This document shows, piece after piece, positions 8,393 through 16,414 of a stretch of DNA of 22,115 nt. Within the stretch, counting starts at the first letter, position 1, and the number at the start of each line of letters is the position of its first letter. The stretch comes from Prevotella sp. CAG:1031 (GTDB lineage Bacteria > Bacteroidota > Bacteroidia > Bacteroidales > Muribaculaceae), in assembly GCA_000431215.1 (NCBI GenBank), contig HF985592.1, forward strand, positions 1 to 22,115, in the 5' to 3' direction. A program made the translations under genes and the position numbers. The notes below the pieces were generated by a model, which worked only from the letters and a program-made list of their open reading frames with translations, was not told the origin of the DNA and ran no database searches.

Positions 8393-8892
8393 TTAGGCAT
8401 CTCCCTTAACACTTTTTTTATATCATTTTCGATCCTCGGCTTGCCGCTCTGATAAGCAGGCGTCATATAGGGTCGCGCAGGCCGTGCCGGAATATGGACT
8501 ACACCTTTTCCCGGCTTACTGCTTTTATGCACGAAACGCCTGAAACCTCTGCCATCAATCCGCAAAGCCAGTTTAGGTTTACCGCCTTTTCTTGCTCTGC
8601 TACGTGGCCTTACTGTAGCAGCCGCTGCACCAAATTCTACAAGATGCGCGTATGGCACATTAGTGCGGACAGTAGATGTTATAGCCGTACTGTCGAACCT
8701 TGTGCGTATACTTTTACGCAGTTTGCCGCTTCTGCGCGGAACACGGCTTCGTGCTTCTTTACCAATATTTTGTCCGCCAAGCCGGATAGCTTCTGAAATT
8801 TTTTCGGTTGACTTTGTATCATACGCTTTCAAGCGCCGCAGGGCTTCGTCCAGTCCCTCGACTTCAACAGACATGCGCATGCTTCTGCTCAT
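8389..8892 (-). CDS. HK97 gp10-like head-tail joining / tail completion protein
   Basis: A 167-residue basic protein. It begins with a helix (MSVEVEGLDEALRRLKAYD) followed by ISEAIRLGGQNIGKEARSRVPRRSGKLRKSI, the hallmark of HK97 gp10-like proteins, then VPYAHLVEFGAAAATVRPR and a C-terminal IPARPARPYMTPAY motif shared by the family. An Arg/Lys/Gly-rich insert lies at about residues 98-130. It overlaps its neighbours by four bases on each side, so head-closure, gp10-like and terminator proteins are probably translated together. Confidence 0.85.
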   Translation of the reverse strand: MSRSMRMSVEVEGLDEALRRLKAYDTKSTEKISEAIRLGGQNIGKEARSRVPRRSGKLRKSIRTRFDSTAITSTVRTNVPYAHLVEFGAAAATVRPRSRARKGGKPKLALRIDGRGFRRFVHKSSKPGKGVVHIPARPARPYMTPAYQSGKPRIENDIKKVLREMPK

Positions 8893-9221
8893 AATGGTTT
8901 TACCAGCTTTGTTTCAATTTCCAGATAACCGTTATCCAGATCAGAAATATTCAGCAGTTCATATATCAGATTTTTACACCGAATGCGCATGGTTACATCA
9001 GGCCTTTTCGCGCCGCTGCACCTGCGAACTGTAAAAAACACAGGCACATAATTTGCATGTTCGCCCATCAGCTCACGCCTTGAAACAGGACGTTCACTTT
9101 TAGCTGCCCACAGTTTAAAAGCTTCAGAATACATTGCTGGCATCTTACCGCCCAATTCGTCACGCACTGTTTCGGATTTCTGTAAAAAAGCGATCCTGTG
9201 CTTCAACATTCCCGGATTCAT
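8889..9221 (-). CDS. Head closure protein (SPP1 gp16-like head-tail adaptor)
   Basis: A 110-residue, mostly beta protein. MNPGMLKHRIAFLQKSETVRDELGG at the N-terminus followed by SEAFKLWAAKSERPVSRRE and VTMRIRCKNLIYELLNISD matches the small head-tail adaptor family (PF05521-type): a barrel that forms the stopper below the connector. Its start overlaps the connector stop and its stop overlaps the gp10-like start, both as ATGA. Confidence 0.85.
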   Translation of the reverse strand: MNPGMLKHRIAFLQKSETVRDELGGKMPAMYSEAFKLWAAKSERPVSRRELMGEHANYVPVFFTVRRCSGAKRPDVTMRIRCKNLIYELLNISDLDNGYLEIETKLVKPL

Positions 9222-9742
9222 AATGTTATGATCCTCCCCGGTTCCAATAATGCTTTCACCGCCAAAGGAACTTCACGTGGCATCGTATTGCCAAAACTTA
9301 CAGCAGTACGATTTTCAAACCAGTGCGCAACAAGCATCCTGATTGCAAGCTTTACCTGTTCATCCACACCGGCAGCATCTTCTACGCCAGTTACATACCT
9401 GACAGTCACATTATTTTTTTCAGCAGTAAAACAAAGTCGTGCCAACAAATCCTGAACAACGGTATATCCAACATTATTCAAAGTTGCATTACTCACGCTT
9501 AAAACTTCCTGCAGATTTTCACTACGCGGAAGTTCTAAAATATTATTTATCGGCTTGTCAACCAATTCCAGCGTTTGCCTTAAATACGCCCTGTGCTGAA
9601 AATCCTCACAATATTGACGGGCAGCTTTTATAAGCTGCCCTATCAAAGATTGTTCTTCGTCACAGTCAAGCCGTAAATAGGCACACATCTCCTGAAGGCT
9701 TACCGGCTCACTTGCAGGTGGAACAATCACTTTTAACCGCAT
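9218..9742 (-). CDS. Head-tail connector protein (gp6-like)
   Basis: A 174-residue helical protein directly after the capsid gene. LKVIVPPASEPVSLQEMCAYLRLD and IGQLIKAARQYCEDFQHRAYL are the standard start of gp6-like/DUF3199-type connectors, and the C-terminal VKLAIRMLVAHWFENR is the second conserved helix. These proteins form a ring under the portal and receive the head closure protein. The ribosome binding site is weak (AAAGAA), so expression probably depends on coupling to the capsid gene two bases upstream. A perfect inverted repeat lies inside the gene at 9619-9640. Confidence 0.85.
   Translation of the reverse strand: MRLKVIVPPASEPVSLQEMCAYLRLDCDEEQSLIGQLIKAARQYCEDFQHRAYLRQTLELVDKPINNILELPRSENLQEVLSVSNATLNNVGYTVVQDLLARLCFTAEKNNVTVRYVTGVEDAAGVDEQVKLAIRMLVAHWFENRTAVSFGNTMPREVPLAVKALLEPGRIITL
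9619..9640. repeat. Perfect inverted repeat inside connector gene
   Basis: GGGCAGCTT and AAGCTGCCC flank a TTAT loop, giving a 9-bp perfect stem in DNA or mRNA. It lies about 100 bases into the connector gene. No U tract follows on either strand, so it is not a standard terminator. It could be an mRNA processing or stability element downstream of the capsid gene, or chance. Confidence 0.5.
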
Positions 9743-9744
9743 GA

Positions 9745-11313
9745 TTATTCTTTAGGTGCAGAAGCAGTTTTGTTTGCAGCAGCTGTGCCTGTTACAGTAG
9801 CAGTTGCAGCATTAGACACACCGGCATTCTCGCCACCGGTTACAACTACTTTATAGCCGTAAGTTCCGTTTGCCAAATTAGTGTCCGTGTACTCAGCCGC
9901 ATCAACCGAAACAGCATTCACATTAATGCGCTGATAAGTTACGCCATCATCACTGCGCATGATATTAACGGAATTAGCATTTTTAGCAGCAGTAAAAGTC
10001 AATTTTACATTGCTGCCGGTAGCTACAGCTGTCAAGTCACTGATCGGCGTAGTTGCCGCAGTAGTACCACCAAGCAATACATAAGGGCTGACCTGTACAC
10101 CGCTGTCAAGCATATACGGAGCATTTACCCACGGCTTGCCATCCACATTGCGGAAGGCTTTGATAACCGTTTGATTACTGGTAAATTTGACATGTTCAGA
10201 CATGCTGATATAAATACCGCTGCCATCTTTAATCAAATATTTTTTCAGATTGACCAGCTGCAAGTCGCCTGTATTACCACGAGAAGCGTTCATGCCGGTC
10301 AGGAAAAGAGGCATCCCCATTAATGTTGTAGGAATACCCTTAGTCAGATCCCCCTGCACAAAAACAAATCTGCCGGAAGCGTCCTGCAATTTAATCAAAT
10401 CTGCCAAAATGGTGCTGCTGGCAAGAAAAATAGAATCAGGAATATCTTCAGGCGGGAACGCTGCCATCATATTGGCCACATCATTAGTTGTAACTTTACC
10501 CGCAGTTTCCCTTTGTACGACCAGCTTACCACCATTGCCGTTAGTAGCAAACCCCAGCGGTTTGCCAATTCCATTACCATTGATAAAAGCTCTGTCTTCT
10601 GCACGTACGATAGCATTGCTTAAAAGCTGCCCAAAAATAGTAGACGAAGCAGGCGCATTACGCAGTAACGTATCTGTAACAGTAATAAAGCCGGCAACTT
10701 CTTTAGGCTTCAGCTCAACATTTCTAAAGCTTGCATTGCTTTCAGGCTTCTCCTCACCTTCTTCGATCCATTTAACAGTCACACCGCCTTCATTGCCAGC
10801 AGTATAATCCAATGCAGGCATATTGATCGGTGCGTCCGGATATTCTCCTGCCGGGATTACCAAAGCAAACGGACGGATCAGGCTGCGTTTTTCCCCAACC
10901 ATTAAAAGCTCATCCGAAAATTGTTCAGGAATCAAATAACCACCGCTTGCGCCATCAGCAGTATTTTGTGCTTTAAGATTTTCCAAGCGGCCTTTTTTAT
11001 CGCCATATTTAATAGCGTGCAGCACTTCACCCAAACTTTTAAAGCCGCCGTTATCTTTAGCCCCATCCTTGACCGGGTCAATATGTACAGCCGGACCACT
11101 ATTTCCAAAGGCACTGCCGCCATAACTTTTCTGCGCATTGGCGTCCATCTGTTCCAGCATTTTAATCTGACTGTCACATTCGTTGATTTCCTGCTGCAGA
11201 TCGTTGAAATTCTTTTCCATTTCAGCAGTCAAACCACCCGCTGCTTTAGACATGATTTCCTCCTGTGCCTTGATAGCCTTAGCACGTTTTTGTAATAACT
11301 CTTGCATGTTCAT
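9745..11313 (-). CDS. Major capsid protein (HK97 fold) with C-terminal FN3-like domain
   Basis: A 522-residue protein, longer than the roughly 400 residues usual for the family because of an added C-terminal domain. Residues 1-60 form the coiled-coil delta domain that acts as built-in scaffold and is normally cut off by the protease encoded just upstream. The HK97-fold shell starts near 90-125 (GGFKSLGEV, ASGGYLIPEQFSDEL) and runs to about 415 (VTVTDTLLRNAP, FINGNGIGKPLG, LVNLKKYLI). Residues about 424-508 are an FN3-like domain (ISDLTAV... VSNAATATVT), followed by an Ala/Thr/Lys tail. The ATG overlaps the protease stop (TAATG), with a GGGGG site upstream. Confidence 0.93.
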   Translation of the reverse strand: MNMQELLQKRAKAIKAQEEIMSKAAGGLTAEMEKNFNDLQQEINECDSQIKMLEQMDANAQKSYGGSAFGNSGPAVHIDPVKDGAKDNGGFKSLGEVLHAIKYGDKKGRLENLKAQNTADGASGGYLIPEQFSDELLMVGEKRSLIRPFALVIPAGEYPDAPINMPALDYTAGNEGGVTVKWIEEGEEKPESNASFRNVELKPKEVAGFITVTDTLLRNAPASSTIFGQLLSNAIVRAEDRAFINGNGIGKPLGFATNGNGGKLVVQRETAGKVTTNDVANMMAAFPPEDIPDSIFLASSTILADLIKLQDASGRFVFVQGDLTKGIPTTLMGMPLFLTGMNASRGNTGDLQLVNLKKYLIKDGSGIYISMSEHVKFTSNQTVIKAFRNVDGKPWVNAPYMLDSGVQVSPYVLLGGTTAATTPISDLTAVATGSNVKLTFTAAKNANSVNIMRSDDGVTYQRINVNAVSVDAAEYTDTNLANGTYGYKVVVTGGENAGVSNAATATVTGTAAANKTASAPKE

Positions 11314-12071
11314 TAGTGTAGTCCCCCTTTATTTTTGTTTAAATTCAAACGCATCTGCATTGCTTTCATTTTTTCCTGTGCCAGCCGATCATCATGCAGA
11401 TCAACCACAGTCATTTTCTTACTGACAACAGCATAAACACGTTCAGCAATGCTTTTAGCCAGCGCGTCAAAACTGTTCTTACTTAAAATATTTTCAGCCA
11501 TCTGTACAGCAGGGCTTACATCAACACCGGCAGTTTTTGCTTTCAATAAAGCATCAGGATTAGCCGGAATAGTAACGCAGCTGTATTCAAGCAGCTCCTG
11601 TTTTATAAAGTCAATCCCATAAGGCCGGTTCACGTCCTCTGTCCATTTCCATTCGATACCACGGAAACGGCAGCTGACCGCGTGCAAAAAGCCCAGCTTA
11701 TACATTTGCCCAACCATATAACCATAATCATTTTCATCCTTACTGGTAAACTCAGCCCGGCCAATAAGTTCTCCGCCCTCCACTTTCTCCAGCAAAGACT
11801 TCGCCACAGGCAGCTCCCACATATCGTGCATCCACAATACAACAGGATTTTTGCGGAAGTTTTCCAGCTCCCAGCCGTCAGGATTTACGGTGTCAAAATC
11901 TCTGTCCACAGCTCCATTAGATAATATAAAATCGCAGATAATCCGGCCGTCTTTTTCTTCGATAGCCTTAACCTGCTCCATCGAAAACGCTTTGACGCAC
12001 AGAAGATCATCCGCAGCAGATTTATTACCACTTTTCAACGCTTCACGGCAGGCTTTCAATTCCATGCTCAT
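11313..12071 (-). CDS. Prohead maturation protease (HK97 family)
   Basis: A 252-residue serine protease that trims the capsid delta domain during head maturation. Visible family features are GRIICDFILSNGAVDRDFDTVNPDGW, VVLWMHD with the likely catalytic His at 82, and LLEYSCVTIPANPDAL with the family's conserved Ser near 164. The C-terminal 70 residues are helical and charged, as usual. Its ATG overlaps the portal stop (ATGA), with GAAGGGGG upstream, and its stop overlaps the capsid start, so portal, protease and capsid are coupled. Confidence 0.9.
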   Translation of the reverse strand: MSMELKACREALKSGNKSAADDLLCVKAFSMEQVKAIEEKDGRIICDFILSNGAVDRDFDTVNPDGWELENFRKNPVVLWMHDMWELPVAKSLLEKVEGGELIGRAEFTSKDENDYGYMVGQMYKLGFLHAVSCRFRGIEWKWTEDVNRPYGIDFIKQELLEYSCVTIPANPDALLKAKTAGVDVSPAVQMAENILSKNSFDALAKSIAERVYAVVSKKMTVVDLHDDRLAQEKMKAMQMRLNLNKNKGGLH

Positions 12072-13327
12072 TTTTTATTCGCCCCCTTCTTTTTGGCAGC
12101 TTCCTCAACAGGAAGCATATTGCCATTAATAAATACTGTTTTACCTTGCCCGTCAGGAAGCGGATTCATGTTCTCGCGCTCACGCCATTCATCGGCATTG
12201 ATAATGCCATCCTGCCGCATAAGGTGCATCATGTTAGCACGGCTTTGATTATCACCCCGCAGCATGGAAAGCATATCAAATTCACAGTAATAACCTTCCT
12301 GCCGCTGCTGGCGCGTTAAACAACGCATGTTCATAAACTGTTCCCAGCGCACAAACCACGGCAGCATTGTGTTCTGATAAAAGTCAATCGTCTGCTGCTC
12401 TATATTGGAATACGTTGACTTTTCCAAATTCTGAATAAGATGCAGCGGAACACGGTAGAAGCGTGCTATTTCTTCAGTTTGATATTTGCGTGTTTCCAAA
12501 AATTGCGCTTCTTCAGGATTTACAGAAATACGATTGAATTTCATACCGCCTTCCAAGATCATCGTAGATCCGGCATTACTACTGCCTTCATAACGAGCCT
12601 TAAACTGTTCTTTCAAACGCTGCCAGGCATCTTCTTTCAAAGGTTTGTCAGTTTCCAAAACACCAGTTGCCAATGCGCCATTTTCAAAAAATTTATTGCC
12701 AAGTTCTTCACTGCTCATGCCTAAGCTGATAGCACGCCGCGCCATTGCCAGCGGACTATAACCAATAACACCGTTATAGCCAAGCCCCGGAATATGCAAT
12801 ATTTTTTCCGCAGGTAGCTTATACAGCTTGCCACGGTCATTGACATTGTAATAAATCTCACCGGTGTTATAGTCCTGTACCGGCAGCACATTCATAGGTA
12901 GCAGCATGTTCAGCTGCGTAACTTCTCCCTTGCTGTCCAATACTTTTTCAGCATAGGCATTACCCCCGCTCAGCACATGATACTGCATAGTTTCACGCAG
13001 ATAATAAGCCGGCATATTCGGTGCAGCAACATATGTCAGCACATCATACAGCGGATTTTCAACAGCCCTGCGCCTGCTGCCGTCAGGCATCTTCTGATAC
13101 AAATAGCATTTACAACTGGCAAATGTTTCAGCCAGCACATGGATGCAAGCCCATACTGCGCTATACTGCATGGCAGTCACATTATTAAGCTGCACTCCGT
13201 TCAGCATCATTCCCGGTGTAAGGCGAAACTGGCTGCTTACAGTTGCACTCTTTGCGGCACCCGGCGCAAAGAGATTTTTGAAAGCCCCCACCAGCAGGCC
13301 TGCCGGGCTGCGTATCGTATCACTCAT
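12068..13327 (-). CDS. Portal protein (HK97 family)
   Basis: A 419-residue protein forming the ring at the capsid vertex through which DNA is packaged. Family landmarks are AMQYSAVWACIHVLAETFAS (about 52-71), LSGGNAYAEKV, GYSPLAMARRAISLG, STMILEGGMKFN, RVPLHLIQ and the TYSNIEQQTIDFYQNTMLPW segment of the clip/stem region. The C-terminal part (DGIINADEWRERENMNPLP) is also typical. The start is well supported by GGGAGGTGA upstream. It follows the small membrane protein gene in the packaging operon. Confidence 0.94.
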   Translation of the reverse strand: MSDTIRSPAGLLVGAFKNLFAPGAAKSATVSSQFRLTPGMMLNGVQLNNVTAMQYSAVWACIHVLAETFASCKCYLYQKMPDGSRRRAVENPLYDVLTYVAAPNMPAYYLRETMQYHVLSGGNAYAEKVLDSKGEVTQLNMLLPMNVLPVQDYNTGEIYYNVNDRGKLYKLPAEKILHIPGLGYNGVIGYSPLAMARRAISLGMSSEELGNKFFENGALATGVLETDKPLKEDAWQRLKEQFKARYEGSSNAGSTMILEGGMKFNRISVNPEEAQFLETRKYQTEEIARFYRVPLHLIQNLEKSTYSNIEQQTIDFYQNTMLPWFVRWEQFMNMRCLTRQQRQEGYYCEFDMLSMLRGDNQSRANMMHLMRQDGIINADEWRERENMNPLPDGQGKTVFINGNMLPVEEAAKKKGANKK

Positions 13328-13368
13328 CTTTTATTTCACCTCCCTTCAGGTAAAATAAAAACAGCCAT

Positions 13369-13539
13369 TCATTTTTTTGTTTGTTCTACTTTTCGCCTGG
13401 CAATGTTGGCTGCCACAGCAACCAACAGCACGCCGGCAACAATTAAAGCAGCCGGTATACTGATCAGTGCAATACCGGTCACGACAAGCAGCATACCCAA
13501 AAGCACCAGTATGACAATAGCCTTATCTTCCTTATCCAT
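13369..13539 (-). CDS. Small membrane protein between terL and portal
   Basis: A 56-residue protein with start ATG 13539 and a clear GAGGTGA site five bases upstream. After a charged start (MDKEDK) comes a long hydrophobic stretch, about residues 7-45, with a possible turn at SIPAA, so either one long or two short transmembrane helices; it ends in a basic tail (ARRKVEQTKK). It lies in the 220-base space between large terminase and portal, where many Bacillota siphophages carry a tiny hydrophobic protein. The function is unknown. A holin is unlikely at this position, as lysis genes normally follow the tail genes. Confidence 0.7.
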   Translation of the reverse strand: MDKEDKAIVILVLLGMLLVVTGIALISIPAALIVAGVLLVAVAANIARRKVEQTKK

Positions 13540-13548
13540 TACATCACC

Positions 13549-15327
13549 TCACAAAAAACGAACGCCGGAACTGCCGCCAGTGCCGCCGTATTCTTCATAA
13601 AATGCAGGCAAACGTGCCATAGCATTTATGCCGGCAGCAACTAAGTCAATACGCTGCGTATCATCTTTATTTTTCTTACTCAATTTGATATTTTCATTGC
13701 TGTCAGTGTAGGCATACGCATTACGCAAACACCAGTCAAACAGCTCATTGCCTTCATGGATAATATTGCTCTCCACTACTTTCAGCCTGAATTCTTTGGT
13801 AGGTTCGCTCAAAGTCGGAATACCCTGCCGCACTTCAATAACTGTTTCCCCTTCTTCTTCCAGCTTCTGCATGAAGTAAGAAGCGTTCCAGCCATCAAAA
13901 CAATGTTCCACAACATCTAAATCCAGCTCATTAGCAAAGCACTTTACCCATACCTTCATCACATCATAATCAACAGCTGCGCCCTCTGTTATGGTGCAGT
14001 AGCCACGCTGGGCATATTCCCTGTAGGCTATGCGGTCAGTCTGTTCATGTCGTTTTACCGCTTCTTCAGGTATAAAGCCATGCGAAACTACTGCTACACG
14101 CTTTTCATCAAGCGGAATAATAAAAGTCGCAGCTGTCAGATCAATGCGCTTTGAAAGGTCATACCCAACTATGCAGCGCTTTCCGCTGATAATTTTATAT
14201 AGTTCATCACGGGTCACCTTCAGTGTTTTCCACTTAGGCATCAGGCCATCCATGTATTTCAATTCACTGCTGTCCTGCCACAAATTACAGCGTTTGGTCA
14301 GATATTCGCGCAGCTTTTTCGGGTCGTTACTTACAAATGCTTCACGTCCCTCGCTTACGATTTCTTTCAGTAAATGCTTGCTGTATTCAGTTTCATGCTG
14401 CAGCACAGGATTCGCTTTGACTAAAGCGTTGATATCATAAGGATCGTCGCCATCCTCCAGTTCGCGTATCATGCAGAAATAATCATCAATATGCTCATCT
14501 GTGTCGCCATCTAAAATTTTGCAACACAGGTCATATTCTGCCTTACAGGGATTGTTTTCTGCATCTTTACCAGCCGTAGAAATGATAAACAGCAAAGACT
14601 GCAGCCGTTTGCCGAAGCCGGATTTCAGCACGTCAACGATCTCGGAGGACGAATGCGCATGATATTCGTCAATTATAACCATACACGGCGCACCGGAATC
14701 TTTGTTTTTCGTCTGTTTGCTCAAAGCCCGCATCCAGCCTTTACGCGTTTTATGCTCTACCCGCGTACGCTTGATAATAAGCTTCTGACTGATTTCTGCA
14801 GAAGCTTCACCCATAGAACAGGCATCACCCCAAACACGTCTTGCCTGTTCCCTGTCCACTGCCGCGCATTCAACCTCCGGTGCCATTTCAAAGCGCCGCA
14901 GTTCAGGCTTGCCCGGCGGATATATCGCGTCAGCACACATGCCGTATAAAGCAACGCCTGACATTTCAGTACTTTTGACATTGCCACGGGCGCGGAAATT
15001 AAAAGCTTTAGTAAACCGCCGTGCGCCGGTTTCTCTATGCACCCAGCCAAAAACACAGCCCAAGTCGAAATACTGAAAAGGCAGCAGCTGGATATGCTGC
15101 CCGGAATACACACCGCGCACGTGCACGCAGTATTTTTCAAACCAGTCAAAAATCCTGTTTGCCCTGCTTTCATCAAAAACATAAGGAAAGCTATCTGTAC
15201 CCTGCCGCTCCAGATCATCAAGATGCCGCTGACAGGCCTGCCGTTCCCGCTTACACACAAGGCGCAGTCCGTCAACAACCTCGCGCGCATAGCGCTCAGT
15301 CACAAATAAATCATCATAACAGGTCAT
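13549..15327 (-). CDS. terL: Terminase large subunit
   Basis: A 592-residue packaging ATPase-nuclease of the Terminase_1 type. The Walker A-like motif is at residues 112-120 (RARGNVKST), with Val where Gly is more usual. Walker B is at 215-221 (CMVIIDE) followed by YHAH. The coupling motif SLLFIISTAG is at 244-253. The RNase H-like nuclease half has likely metal-binding Asp at 390 (IVGYD), 478 (CFDGW) and 561 (RIDLVAAG). The protein cuts concatemers and drives DNA into the head through the portal. Its ATG overlaps the small-subunit stop by four bases. The pairing with an HNH protein and P27-type small subunit indicates cos packaging. Confidence 0.95.
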   Translation of the reverse strand: MTCYDDLFVTERYAREVVDGLRLVCKRERQACQRHLDDLERQGTDSFPYVFDESRANRIFDWFEKYCVHVRGVYSGQHIQLLPFQYFDLGCVFGWVHRETGARRFTKAFNFRARGNVKSTEMSGVALYGMCADAIYPPGKPELRRFEMAPEVECAAVDREQARRVWGDACSMGEASAEISQKLIIKRTRVEHKTRKGWMRALSKQTKNKDSGAPCMVIIDEYHAHSSSEIVDVLKSGFGKRLQSLLFIISTAGKDAENNPCKAEYDLCCKILDGDTDEHIDDYFCMIRELEDGDDPYDINALVKANPVLQHETEYSKHLLKEIVSEGREAFVSNDPKKLREYLTKRCNLWQDSSELKYMDGLMPKWKTLKVTRDELYKIISGKRCIVGYDLSKRIDLTAATFIIPLDEKRVAVVSHGFIPEEAVKRHEQTDRIAYREYAQRGYCTITEGAAVDYDVMKVWVKCFANELDLDVVEHCFDGWNASYFMQKLEEEGETVIEVRQGIPTLSEPTKEFRLKVVESNIIHEGNELFDWCLRNAYAYTDSNENIKLSKKNKDDTQRIDLVAAGINAMARLPAFYEEYGGTGGSSGVRFL

Positions 15328-15779
15328 GCCATCATTGAATCCTGTTCATCATCGTCATTTAAAGCATTAGCACGTTTGACAACAAGGCGGGCGCGGGCAG
15401 TTGGCGTAAGTCCAAGCTTTTCAGCATAGCTTAAAGCCTGCTTACCATACATATCTAATTTCTTTTTATCAGGGAATATCTTCACAGCTTCATCTTCAAA
15501 CAAAGCCTGATAGCGGCAGAAGTTCGCCAATATGCGTGCATCAACATTGTCAAACAGCTCTATCTCTTTCCCTTCCTTGATAATTTCCTTCCAAATTTTC
15601 AAAGCCGCAGCACACGACTTTTCTTTTAAAAACGCAGGTGTTTTCAATACTACTTCAGCACGCTTGATTTTTTCTTCTGCGTTTTGCCGTTTCTCAATTT
15701 CTGTTTTTGTATAATGTTTACCAGTTTTATTGCCACGGTTAAAAAGCATAACCTTAGCACTTTGAGCCGGTGTCGGCAT
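15324..15779 (-). CDS. terS: Terminase small subunit (P27 family)
   Basis: A 151-residue protein. ATG 15779 is chosen over the upstream ATG because GGAGGTGATATTT immediately precedes it and would be internal to the longer version. After a basic, disordered N-terminus the body reads FLKEKSCAAALKIWKEIIKEGKEIELFDNVDARILANFCRYQAL..., then YAEKLGLTPTARARLVV, the characteristic P27 helix pattern and terminal motif. The C-terminus is acidic (NDDDEQ). It recognises the packaging site and recruits TerL, encoded next with an ATGA overlap. Confidence 0.9.
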   Translation of the reverse strand: MPTPAQSAKVMLFNRGNKTGKHYTKTEIEKRQNAEEKIKRAEVVLKTPAFLKEKSCAAALKIWKEIIKEGKEIELFDNVDARILANFCRYQALFEDEAVKIFPDKKKLDMYGKQALSYAEKLGLTPTARARLVVKRANALNDDDEQDSMMA

Positions 15780-15943
15780 AAATATCACCTCCTTCAATCA
15801 ATATTTGCAAAAAAATATATGATAGGGGAACTTTTCAAAAGTTCGAGTACGGTGCGGTATGATGTAAAAAGATGCAGGAAATTGCACCCCCCTACCCCTC
15901 GTAAGGGATTACCCTGAGCAAAAATTTCAAGAAAAATATTTTT
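15780..15943. other. Candidate cos / packaging-site region between HNH and terS
   Basis: A 164-base gene-free stretch between the HNH endonuclease and small terminase genes, the usual place for cos in phages with this gene pair. It contains a C6-TA-C4 block at 15887-15898, a nearby AGGG-ATTA-CCCT inverted repeat at 15904-15915, and the GAACTTTTCAAAAGTTC palindrome at 15828-15844. Flanks are A/T-rich. The exact cut positions cannot be read from sequence alone. No convincing promoter was found here. Confidence 0.5.
15828..15844. repeat. 17-bp palindrome upstream of terS
   Basis: GAACTTTTCAAAAGTTC is a perfect inverted repeat of eight bases around a single C. It lies about 50 bases upstream of the small terminase start, inside the candidate cos region. 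It could be a terminase or regulator binding site. Confidence 0.55.
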
Positions 15944-16312
15944 TTATTTTTTCAAAATATCATTACCAAAGCCGCCGTCCTCAGTAGCAGTTTTAATATC
16001 ATGGCAGCGTTTACACAACGCCTGATGATTAGCTTCATCCCAAAATAAATCATAATCGCCTTTATGCGGCTTGATATGATCCACTACACTCGCCGGCGCA
16101 TTGCGGCAATTTGCACAAATCGGATGTTCCTGCAAAAATATTTTTCTGTATCTTTGCCAACGCGCATTATAGCCACGCTGCGCAGCACTTTTACGATAAC
16201 GGTCATAGCGCATGAATTTTTCCTGCTGGTGCTTATCACAATAACCGTTTGCATTATCCGTCAGGCTAAGACAGCCAAGCTTACGGCATTCACGCTTTAT
16301 TCTGTTTGGCAA
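15944..16312 (-). CDS. HNH endonuclease (phage packaging-associated)
   Basis: A 122-residue protein of the HNH family found next to terminases. Zinc ligands C66-x2-C69 and C100-x2-C103 frame the active site D78-H79, N95 and H104, in the order ICANC...VVDHIKPHKGD...LFWDEANHQALCKRCHD, ending in the typical KTATEDGGFG. An extra Cys/His knuckle is present at residues 9-28. Related HNH proteins are needed for cos cleavage together with TerL. The start is TTG at 16312 with GAGGTGA six bases upstream; no ATG fits. It is the first gene after the early-region terminator. Confidence 0.92.
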   Translation of the reverse strand: MPNRIKRECRKLGCLSLTDNANGYCDKHQQEKFMRYDRYRKSAAQRGYNARWQRYRKIFLQEHPICANCRNAPASVVDHIKPHKGDYDLFWDEANHQALCKRCHDIKTATEDGGFGNDILKK

Positions 16313-16334
16313 GCTGTCACCTCATTTCACGCAT

Positions 16335-16367
16335 AAAAAAGCACCTGCAATATAACATTGCAAGTGC
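16335..16367 (-). terminator. Strong rho-independent terminator at end of early operon
   Basis: On the minus strand, GCACTTGCAAT pairs with ATTGCAGGTGC across a 5-base loop. This gives 11 pairs with one G-U, directly followed by six Ts. It lies about 90 bases after the ArpU-like regulator and 23 bases before the HNH start codon, so it separates early from late genes. Confidence 0.85.
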
Positions 16368-16401
16368 CGAATATGTTTTTACATTTCTTATCACTACCAT
16401 A

Positions 16402-16414
16402 TTACCACAGGTAA
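16402..16414. promoter_or_regulatory. Possible operator (TTACC-ACA-GGTAA) after the regulator gene
   Basis: A 5-bp inverted repeat with 3-base centre lies in the 140-base gap between the ArpU-like regulator and the HNH gene. Beside it on the minus strand is GGTAATATGGTAGTGATAAG, which has two GGTA-type half repeats and an AT-rich character but no good -35/-10 pair. A late-gene activator site is a guess. Confidence 0.25.

Noticed and set aside
10250..10807. Plus-strand 185-codon open frame opposite the capsid gene
   Set aside because: No ribosome binding site, no recognisable protein pattern, and full overlap with the clearly identified capsid gene.
13369..13539. Small membrane protein as a holin
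   Set aside because: It lies between terminase and portal rather than in a lysis cassette, and no endolysin gene is near.
14757..15290. 177-codon minus-strand frame inside the large terminase gene
   Set aside because: It is the terminase gene in a shifted frame, Cys/Leu-rich without any family pattern, and lacks a start site.
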